Assembly: GCF_002855495.1 (NCBI RefSeq)
Contig: NZ_PKRO01000029.1
Location: 1-39,898 of the forward strand
Direction of reading: 5' to 3'
Source of the DNA: Porphyrobacter sp. TH134
GTDB lineage: Bacteria > Pseudomonadota > Alphaproteobacteria > Sphingomonadales > Sphingomonadaceae
Length of the DNA: 39,898 nucleotides
Numbering within the stretch: the stretch's first letter is position 1; every line of letters starts with the position of its first letter. The notes beneath the pieces are model-generated. The model ran no database searches. It was not told the origin of the DNA and saw only the letters and a list, made by a program, of their open reading frames with translations. The position numbers and the translations under genes were made by a program. Below are positions 33,792-39,898 of this stretch, piece after piece.

Positions 33792-36089
33792 CTATTTCTT
33801 GCGTCCCTGATGGCGGATATTACCGGGACGCCCGCGCTGGCCGACCATGAACTTGCCCGCCTTTCTCGGGCCGCCCGAAGTGCGAACGCGATCATCCGGC
33901 CGCTTGCCGCGAGGCTCAATCCGGCTTGTATCGGCATCGGGCAGCACGAATTTGAGCGCCCCGGTGAGCGGGTTGGCCTCAGCCAGCTTGAGCTTCAGCC
34001 GGTCACCGCTGGCATAGGTGGTGCCGCTGTCGGTACCGACCAGCGCCAGGGCGGCCTCGTCATGGCGGAAATATTCGCCCCCCAGGGTCGAGATCGGCAC
34101 CAGTCCGTCGCCGCCAAGGCCGACGATGGTGGCAAAAAAGCCGAAGCCCTGCACGCCGGTGATGCGCGTGTCGAACACCTCGCCCACCCGGACCGAAAGC
34201 CACGCGGCGACATAGCGGTCGATGGTGTCGCGCTCGGCTTCCATTGCGCGGCGCTCGGTCTGGCTGATCGCGTCGGAAATCTGCTGGAGGCTCGCGCGGT
34301 CGCGGTCTGACAGGCCGGAGGTCGCGGGGATCGAACCCGGCGGGGCAGGCTGTTCCAGCTTGTACGCATCCACCAGCGCGCGGTGCACCAGCAGATCGGA
34401 ATAACGGCGGATCGGCGAGGTGAAGTGCGCGTATGACCCCAGCGAAAGCCCGAAGTGTCCGGCATTGGCCGGGCCGTAATAGGCCTGGGTCTGGCTGCGC
34501 AGCACCGCCTCCATCACCAGCGCCTTTTCAGCCTCGTCGGTGACATCCTTGAGCATCCGGTTGAACAGGCCCGGCGTCACCACCTGCCCTAAGCTGAGCT
34601 TCTTGCCCATCGTGGCGAGGTAATCGCGCAGCGCAATCAGCTTCTCGCGGCTCGGCGGTTCATGGATGCGGTAGACCACCGGCGCGGTCTTGGCCTCCAG
34701 CGCCTTGGCCGCAGCGACGTTGGCGGCGATCATGAAATCCTCGACCACGCGGTGCGCATCGAGCCTTTCGCGGATCGCGATTTCGGCGATCTCGCCCTTT
34801 TCGTTCAGCACCACGCGGCGTTCGGGCAGTTCGAGCGCGAGCGGATCGCGGGCATCGCGCGCGGCGGACAATGCCTTCCATGCCTCCCACAGATTGGCGA
34901 GGTACTCCGGCGGCGTGCCGCTATCGACCGCCTTCTGCGCATCCTCGTAAGCGATGTTGTGCGCAATCCGCACCAGCGCACGGGTGAAGCGGAAACTGCT
35001 GACTTTGCCATCGGCGTTGATGTGCATGTGGCACGCCATCGCCGCGCGGTCTTCGCCTTCTTTCAGCGAGCAGACGTCGGCGCTCAGCACCTCGGGCAAC
35101 ATCGGCACTACGCGGTCGGGGAAATAGACCGAATTGCCGCGCTTCCTTGCCTCGCGGTCAAGCTGACTGCCGGGCCGGACGTAGAAGCTGACATCGGCAA
35201 TCGCGACCAGCGCGTTGAACCCGCCCTGCCCATCGGGCTCGGCCCAGATCGCATCGTCGTGATCGCGCGCATCCGCCGGGTCGATGGCGACGATCGGCAG
35301 ATGCCGCAGGTCTTCGCGGGTCTTGTCCGACAGCTTGAGCTTGGCGGCACGCGGGGCTTCTTCCAGCACCTCTTCGGGGAAGACATTGGGAATGCCGTGC
35401 TTGGCAATCGCGATCAGGCTGAAGCTGCGCGGCGCGAGCGGATCGCCGACGACTTCGATCACCTTCACCCCGGCGCGGTCAGAGCGGCCGACGCGCTCGG
35501 CGATCACGAGCTGGCCAGCCTCGGCCTCGCCCACGTCGGCAATCGGGGTCGATTGGCGCACCCGCTTGTCCACCGGCGCGAGCCAAGCCTTGCCGGTCTT
35601 GTCGATCTCCACCACGCCCATCAGCCCTTCGGTGCGCGAGGGCAGCTTTTTCATGACATGCGCCCGCCAACCCTCCGGGGCTTCCTCGGTGCGCGCCAGT
35701 ACGCGGTCGCCTCGCTTGAGCGCCGGGGGGCGCTTCATCCCGGGCTTGGGTCGCGGTTCGCGGATGGTCAGGCGCGGGGCCTTGCCCGGCGCTTCGGGAT
35801 CCCAGTTATCGGGTTCGGCAATCAGATCGCCATCCTCGATCGCGACGATCTTGAGCGTCGTGACCTTGGGCACCCCGCCCATGCGATGGAAGGCGGATTT
35901 CTTGCCGTCGATCAGCCCGTCCTCGGCCATGTCCTTGAGCAGGGCCTTGAGTTTGATCTTCTCCTGCCCCTTCAGCCCGAACGCCTTGGCGATCTCGCGC
36001 TTGCCCGCGGGAATGTCGGAGGACTGGATGAAATCGAGCACCTGCTGGGCGCTGGGCATCCCTTGGGGGAGTTTGGGGGGCTTGGGCAT
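33792..36089 (-). CDS. rnr: Ribonuclease R
   Basis: A 765-residue 3'-5' exoribonuclease that degrades structured RNA. An N-terminal winged-helix region (about 1-75) is followed by cold-shock-like domains (to about 245) and the RNB catalytic domain, which contains the metal-binding aspartates D270, D276, D278 and D279 (IDPADARDHDDAI). An S1 domain comes next (about 640-720, SVRVGEVFDTRITGVQGFG), then a basic tail rich in Lys, Arg and Gly. All features are of normal RNase R. The start is ATG 36089 with no strong ribosome-binding site. It faces the universal stress gene tail to tail and lies 25 bases from a palindromic repeat. Confidence 0.96.
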   Translation of the reverse strand: MPKPPKLPQGMPSAQQVLDFIQSSDIPAGKREIAKAFGLKGQEKIKLKALLKDMAEDGLIDGKKSAFHRMGGVPKVTTLKIVAIEDGDLIAEPDNWDPEAPGKAPRLTIREPRPKPGMKRPPALKRGDRVLARTEEAPEGWRAHVMKKLPSRTEGLMGVVEIDKTGKAWLAPVDKRVRQSTPIADVGEAEAGQLVIAERVGRSDRAGVKVIEVVGDPLAPRSFSLIAIAKHGIPNVFPEEVLEEAPRAAKLKLSDKTREDLRHLPIVAIDPADARDHDDAIWAEPDGQGGFNALVAIADVSFYVRPGSQLDREARKRGNSVYFPDRVVPMLPEVLSADVCSLKEGEDRAAMACHMHINADGKVSSFRFTRALVRIAHNIAYEDAQKAVDSGTPPEYLANLWEAWKALSAARDARDPLALELPERRVVLNEKGEIAEIAIRERLDAHRVVEDFMIAANVAAAKALEAKTAPVVYRIHEPPSREKLIALRDYLATMGKKLSLGQVVTPGLFNRMLKDVTDEAEKALVMEAVLRSQTQAYYGPANAGHFGLSLGSYAHFTSPIRRYSDLLVHRALVDAYKLEQPAPPGSIPATSGLSDRDRASLQQISDAISQTERRAMEAERDTIDRYVAAWLSVRVGEVFDTRITGVQGFGFFATIVGLGGDGLVPISTLGGEYFRHDEAALALVGTDSGTTYASGDRLKLKLAEANPLTGALKFVLPDADTSRIEPRGKRPDDRVRTSGGPRKAGKFMVGQRGRPGNIRHQGRKK

Positions 36090-36113
36090 GGAAGCGCCCT
36101 AGCCCATAAGCAT

Positions 36114-36202
36114 CGTCATTGCGAGCCGCAGGCGAAGCAATCCAGTGCGGTAATGACCAGCGCTCTGGATTGCCGCGTCGCCTGCGGCTCCTCGCAATGA
36201 CG
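36114..36202. repeat. Long palindromic repeat, REP/MITE-like
   Basis: An 89-base near-perfect inverted repeat between the M28 peptidase stop and the rnr start. Matching arms from outside inward are CGTCATTGCGAG (36114-36125) with CTCGCAATGACG (36191-36202), CCGCAGGCGA (36126-36135) with TCGCCTGCGG (36178-36187), and GCAATCCAG (36137-36145) with CTGGATTGC (36165-36173). The loop is 36146-36164. The outer motif GTCATTGCGAG is a well-known dispersed bacterial repeat unit. It would form a strong RNA hairpin. Confidence 0.9.
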
Positions 36203-36206
36203 AAGG

Positions 36207-37571
36207 TTATTCCTTCCCAACCGGCTCGAACGCCCCGCCCGGCACGGCGCTGGAGACGGGCGAGCAATAGGTGTCCGCGCAGGCTGCAACGCCGAACATC
36301 CAGTCATCGCCGCGCACCTTCTGGACGTTGGTGATGACCTTATCTTGCGCGCCCGCAGCATTCGCGGCTGCCGGAGTTTCAAGCGAAACGATCGTCACGG
36401 CATCATCCCATTCGGTCGCATTGGTCGCGCGCTTGGCGATGGTGTAGGTCTGCGCGCCGTCAACAGCGCCCCATTGGAGCTCGGTGTCCACCCGCACTGC
36501 CGCATCCACCGTCACCTTGGGCGGCATCGGAGCACGCGCCAGCGCATCGAGCGCCCGCACATTCAGCTTCGTCACCCCGACGAGGTAGGCGAAGTCCATT
36601 TCCTCGATCGTATCGCCGTAGAACACCCCATCCTCGGTGCGCAGGTCCTGATGCTGGTGATCGTAATCCTCGACCCCGACGGAGAAGCGGATCGCGGGGT
36701 AGCCCTGTTGCAGGAACGGCACCTGATCGCCGCCGCGGCCCATGCGGTCGGTGCGCCAGATCTGGCGGACCTGCATTTCATCGGGATGCTTTGCGGCAAG
36801 CCCGGCCACCCAGCGCGACAGGTTGCGGCCCGGCGAATCGTTCTCGCCCCCGAACCGGGTTTGCGCAGCGCGAAGCCGCTCGGTCAGGTCAGCGCGCGGC
36901 CCTTCGGAAAAGACGCGCACCAGCTTGGGCTCGCAATAGCCATCCTTGCCGCAGGAATTGCCGATGATGTCGTTGTTGAGCACCGCCTTGACGGTGAAGC
37001 CCTGCGCCGTCGCCCAATCGGCGAGGATGCGGCCGCCGTGCAGGCCCTGCTCCTCGCCCGAAAGCAGCGCATAGATGATCGTGGTGGGATACTTCGTCCC
37101 GCTGAGCACCCGCGCCGCCTCGATCACCAGCGCGGTGCCGCTGCCATCGTCATTCGCGCCCGGTGCGTCGGAAGTCGCGTCCATCACGTCGGTCACGCGG
37201 CTGTCGATATGACCCTGCACGATCACGACCTCGTTCGGCCGCTCGGTGCCGCGCTGGATCGCGACCGCGTTGCGAACGAGAGTCGGCGTAGGGATACGCG
37301 GGCCGGTGACGGTGTCGCCGACGGGTAGCACTTCGAGACAATCACCGCACTTGGCGCCAATGCGCTTGAACTCAGCCAGCCCCCAGTCGACCGCCGCGCC
37401 GATCCCGCGTGTCGGATTATCCTGCACCGACAACGTGTGCCGCGTGCCGAAGCTGACCAGTTTTTCGACGTCGCCTTTCAGGCGGTCTTCGGACACCGCT
37501 TCGGCGGGGTGGGTCTGCGCGGCGAGCGGCGTGGCGATGAGGGCGGAGAGCAGCAGGGCATGTTTGATCAT
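36207..37571 (-). CDS. Exported M28-family metallopeptidase
   Basis: A 454-residue zinc aminopeptidase-like protein. A signal peptide covers residues 1-19 (LAAQT). Zinc ligands and catalytic residues of the M28 family are H121 (VQGHIDSR), D141 (GANDDGSG), E173/E174 (SGEEQGLHG) and D201 (LNNDIIGN), with a further His in the DYDHQHQD stretch. The C-terminal 100 residues form a separate fibronectin/beta-sandwich-like domain that ends with paired cysteines. It probably digests peptides in the periplasm. The start is ATG 37571, which is the only one placed before the signal peptide. It follows proS by 38 bases and is followed by the palindromic repeat. Confidence 0.92.
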   Translation of the reverse strand: MIKHALLLSALIATPLAAQTHPAEAVSEDRLKGDVEKLVSFGTRHTLSVQDNPTRGIGAAVDWGLAEFKRIGAKCGDCLEVLPVGDTVTGPRIPTPTLVRNAVAIQRGTERPNEVVIVQGHIDSRVTDVMDATSDAPGANDDGSGTALVIEAARVLSGTKYPTTIIYALLSGEEQGLHGGRILADWATAQGFTVKAVLNNDIIGNSCGKDGYCEPKLVRVFSEGPRADLTERLRAAQTRFGGENDSPGRNLSRWVAGLAAKHPDEMQVRQIWRTDRMGRGGDQVPFLQQGYPAIRFSVGVEDYDHQHQDLRTEDGVFYGDTIEEMDFAYLVGVTKLNVRALDALARAPMPPKVTVDAAVRVDTELQWGAVDGAQTYTIAKRATNATEWDDAVTIVSLETPAAANAAGAQDKVITNVQKVRGDDWMFGVAACADTYCSPVSSAVPGGAFEPVGKE

Positions 37572-37609
37572 GCGCGCCTGTCTGCCCGCCCCGCCCGCGC
37601 GGCGCAAGA

Positions 37610-39154
37610 CTAGTAAGCGCGCGCCACCAGAATCCGCTCGCGCGCCGGCTCGCCGGTGAAGATGCAGGCGCCGTCCGCAGGGGCGCCGCCGCGCGGCACG
37701 TTGCGGATCGTGAGTTTCAGCGCTTTCAGCTTCTCTACCACCGCGTCCAGCGCCGCGCCGGTGGGCTTGGCCCATTCGACCTCGACCCAGCCCGGATACT
37801 TGCCGCCCTTTTCGAAGTGGTCCGCCACGGCCTGCCACTCGGTGACGCCGCGGGTGATGTTGGCATCGCGGCGCGCGAGCGCCTCTTCGTACAGGCTCTG
37901 CTGGATCGCTTCGAGCAGCGCGCCTGCTTGCGGCGCGAAGTCGCCGTGAGCCGGATAGGTGAAGGCGGGCTTGCCGTTGGCGGTGTTCCACAGCTGGTCA
38001 CGGCGCAGCACCGCGATCTTGCCCTCGGCCATGTCGCGCGGGCCGACTTCGATGATGACCGGCGCGCCCTTGCGCACCCAGTCCCAGCGCTTGGCCGCGG
38101 CCTTGCCGGGCTTGGTATCGAGCAGGACGCGCACCCGTTCGCCAAGAGCGGTCTGCGCGGCCAGCGCGGCGCGCACGGTTTCGCAATAGGCGATCAGTTC
38201 GGCATCCTCGGGCGCTTCGCGCAGCATCGGCAGGATGACGATCTGCTGCGGCGCGATGGCCGGCGGAACGCGCAGGCCGTCGTCATCGCCGTGGGTCATG
38301 ATCACCCCGCCGATCAGCCGCGTGGAGACGCCCCAGCTGGTGGTGTGGCAGAACTGCTGCGTGCCTTCGCGGTCCTGATACTGGATGCCGGCCGCGTGCG
38401 CGAAATTGGTGCCGAGATAGTGGCTGGTGCCCGCCTGCAGCGCCTTGCCGTCCTGCATCATCGCTTCGATCGACCAAGTTTCGACCGCGCCGGGGAAGCG
38501 CTCGTTCTCGGGCTTCTCGCCTGCGATCACGGGCAGCGCGAGATCATCCTCGGCGCAGGCGCGGTACATTTCGAGCGCGCGGTGCGTTTCGGCGACCGCA
38601 TCATCGCGCGTCTCGTGCGCGGTGTGGCCTTCCTGCCAGAGGAATTCGCTGGTGCGCAGGAACATCCGCGTGCGCATTTCCCAGCGCACCACGTTGGCCC
38701 ACTGGTTGGTGAGCAGCGGCAGATCGCGCCAGCTCTGCACCCAGCGCGCCATCGCATCGCCGATGATGGTTTCGGACGTCGGGCGCACCACCAGCGGTTC
38801 TTCAAGCTTGGCGGCAGGATCGGGGATCAGCCCGCCCTTGCCGTCCGCAATCAGGCGGTGGTGGGTGACGACCGCCATTTCCTTGGCAAAGCCTTCGACA
38901 TGCTCGGCCTCGCGGGTGAAGTTGGACAGCGGAATGAACAGCGGGAAATAGCAATTCTGCACGCCGGCGGCCTTGATCCGGTCATCCATCAGGCGCTGGA
39001 TACGCTCCCAGATGCCGTAGCCCCAGGGCTTGATCACCATGCAGCCGCGCACCCCCGATTCCTCGGCAAGGTCAGCGGCGCTGATGACTTCCTGATACCA
39101 CTTGGCAAAGTCGTCTTCGCGCTTGACGGTGAGCGCGTGGCGGATGTTGGACAC
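37610..39154 (-). CDS. proS: Prolyl-tRNA synthetase, type 3 (eukaryote/archaea-like)
   Basis: A 514-residue class II synthetase. Motif 2 is near TSEFLWQEGHTAH (about residues 170-182), and PTSETII (about 130-136) is the adenylate site. The long editing insertion of standard bacterial ProRS is missing; instead the C-terminal region carries the zinc-binding-like domain and ends in ARAY, with a terminal tyrosine typical of type 3 (eukaryote-like) enzymes. GTG 39154 is chosen because the residues from there (SNIRHALTVK) match a family start; the longer frame upstream has no similarity and runs antisense to intergenic sequence and phaR. It lies 61 bases downstream of phaR. Confidence 0.95.
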   Translation of the reverse strand: MSNIRHALTVKREDDFAKWYQEVISAADLAEESGVRGCMVIKPWGYGIWERIQRLMDDRIKAAGVQNCYFPLFIPLSNFTREAEHVEGFAKEMAVVTHHRLIADGKGGLIPDPAAKLEEPLVVRPTSETIIGDAMARWVQSWRDLPLLTNQWANVVRWEMRTRMFLRTSEFLWQEGHTAHETRDDAVAETHRALEMYRACAEDDLALPVIAGEKPENERFPGAVETWSIEAMMQDGKALQAGTSHYLGTNFAHAAGIQYQDREGTQQFCHTTSWGVSTRLIGGVIMTHGDDDGLRVPPAIAPQQIVILPMLREAPEDAELIAYCETVRAALAAQTALGERVRVLLDTKPGKAAAKRWDWVRKGAPVIIEVGPRDMAEGKIAVLRRDQLWNTANGKPAFTYPAHGDFAPQAGALLEAIQQSLYEEALARRDANITRGVTEWQAVADHFEKGGKYPGWVEVEWAKPTGAALDAVVEKLKALKLTIRNVPRGGAPADGACIFTGEPARERILVARAY

Positions 39155-39173
39155 GGGTGAGGCTTCCTGCTTG

Positions 39174-39217
39174 AACGGGGGCGGCTGTTGCCGCTGACGC
39201 GCCGCGCCTTTCCCGTT
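39174..39217. repeat. Inverted repeats between phaR and proS
   Basis: AACGGG (39174-39179) and CCCGTT (39212-39217, overlapping the phaR stop) enclose GCGGC-TGTT-GCCGC (39181-39194). No T-run follows on the minus strand, so this may slow but probably not stop transcription from phaR into proS. Confidence 0.35.
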
Positions 39218-39803
39218 ATTTGCCGAGTTCGTCCAGCTTCTTTTGCATCGCCGCCATCTGCTCGCGCAGCACGGCGATTTCGTCGCGGCTTTCGCCGGCG
39301 GCGGGCTTGGGCTTCTCGCGATCCTTGCCAACACCCTTGGCCATGCCCGGCAGAAGAACATCAGCGGCCGCGCGCATCATCGCCATGTTGGTTTCATGGA
39401 TCGCGGCAAACGGCGTTGCGCTGATGCCTTTTTCAAAGGCTTCGCGGATCTTGGTCTGATTGTCGCGGAAATTGGCCATGCTGGCTTCAAGGTAGGACGG
39501 CACCATCGCCTGCATGGAATTGCCGTACATGCCGATCAGCTGACGCAGAAAGCTGACGGGCAGCATTTGCTCGCCATTGGCCTCTTCATCCATGATGATC
39601 TGCGTGAGGATCGAATGGGTGATATCGTCGCCGGACTTAGCATCAAGCACCTGAAACTCGACATTCTCGCGCACCATCCGCGCCAGATCTTCCAGCGTGA
39701 TGTAACTTGACGAGGCGGTATTGTAGAGCCGCCGGTTGGCGTATTTCTTGATAATGATGGCATCGCCTGCGGTACCTGATGCTGCTTTCGCTCTGCCAAC
39801 CAT
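39216..39803 (-). CDS. phaR: Polyhydroxyalkanoate synthesis repressor PhaR
   Basis: A 195-residue regulator. The N-terminal PHA accumulation regulator DNA-binding domain is at about residues 15-75 (IKKYANRRLYNTASSSYITL, residues 18-37), followed by the PHB-binding region (about 80-130) with LPVSFLRQLIGMYG. A Lys/Glu/Pro-rich linker and a C-terminal coiled coil (about 172-193, REQMAAMQKKLDELGK) probably make it oligomeric. PhaR binds PHA granules and, when granules are absent, represses phasin and PHA genes. The start is ATG 39803, with AGG 5 bases upstream. No phaC gene is in the window. Confidence 0.93.
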   Translation of the reverse strand: MVGRAKAASGTAGDAIIIKKYANRRLYNTASSSYITLEDLARMVRENVEFQVLDAKSGDDITHSILTQIIMDEEANGEQMLPVSFLRQLIGMYGNSMQAMVPSYLEASMANFRDNQTKIREAFEKGISATPFAAIHETNMAMMRAAADVLLPGMAKGVGKDREKPKPAAGESRDEIAVLREQMAAMQKKLDELGK

Positions 39804-39898
39804 TAGACCTGTTGCGAAAGTGGGGATTAGGGGATTCCCGTTTGGCGTAAAATCTGATTCACGCTTTGGATGCAGAGGTTTTGCGCTGAGCGGCTGAT
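39804..39898. promoter_or_regulatory. phaR upstream region
   Basis: These 95 bases have no supported gene. They contain a tandem 7-base repeat GGGGATT (39823-39837 region). No consensus promoter could be identified, and the upstream neighbour is outside the window. Confidence 0.3.

Noticed and set aside
33783..33800. Terminator between the stress gene and rnr
   Set aside because: TAGC/GCTA gives a stem of only four pairs, followed by a broken T-run; too weak to call.
34662..36200. 512-codon open frame antisense to rnr
   Set aside because: Shadow of RNase R, with no start signal and no recognisable domain.

Overview
The window is a GC-rich, gene-dense chromosomal segment with no phage, transposon or CRISPR. 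Gene content and order point to an alphaproteobacterium of the Sphingomonadales, most likely the Erythrobacter/Porphyrobacter group. The clues are a dusB-ntrB-ntrC-ntrY-ntrX-hfq-hflX block, a fused IspDF, a folate-type TrmFO, a double-domain Hfq, a short eukaryote-like ProRS and a PhaR regulator. The genus is inferred from family knowledge and was not tested by any search.

Layout. 1-3471: a structured leader, a short squalene/phytoene-synthase-like protein, a membrane-anchored three-EF-hand protein, convergent trmFO, and a YhhN-type membrane protein. 3464-7946: gyrA (minus), a 319-base divergent region rich in inverted repeats, and an exported TPR protein. 7974-9508: a strong terminator, then lipA and a COQ10/RatA-like gene. 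9469-11730 (minus): ispDF, a secreted four-cysteine protein and a CinA-type amidase. 11799-21151 (plus): dusB, the NtrBC and NtrYX two-component systems, tandem-domain hfq, and hflX. 21156-29147 (minus): a lytic transglycosylase, then a tightly overlapped chain from the D,D-carboxypeptidase gene through tmk, holB, metG, tatD and an MBL hydrolase to a 65-residue membrane protein, followed by mazG. 29236-29325: tRNA-Ser(TGA). 29340-33179 (minus): pyruvate dehydrogenase E2, a small membrane protein, a hot-dog thioesterase and E3. 33330-39803: a universal stress protein, RNase R, an 89-base palindromic repeat, an M28 peptidase, a type-3 ProRS and PhaR.

How the genes work together. The 11.8-21.2 kb block joins nitrogen and redox sensing (NtrB/NtrC soluble, NtrY/NtrX membrane-bound) to post-transcriptional control (Hfq, HflX). 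The 31.7-33.2 and 29.3-30.7 kb genes give the E2 and E3 subunits of the pyruvate dehydrogenase complex. LipA makes the lipoyl cofactor that E2 needs. The minus-strand chain at 22-28 kb couples wall enzymes, dTMP kinase, a clamp-loader subunit and MetRS through overlapping stop/start codons.

The most unusual observations are: one polypeptide with two Hfq Sm domains whose RNA-binding rims differ (RKNK against AEAE); an E2 with two E3/E1-binding domains; a YciA-like thioesterase with Ala where the catalytic Asp is expected; an NtrX without the sigma-54 contact motif beside an NtrC that has it; an hflX whose conserved N-terminus extends upstream of any ATG/GTG/TTG start; and a long REP/MITE-like palindrome between rnr and the M28 peptidase gene. 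Most genes are conserved housekeeping genes, and no wholly unknown multi-gene system was recognised.
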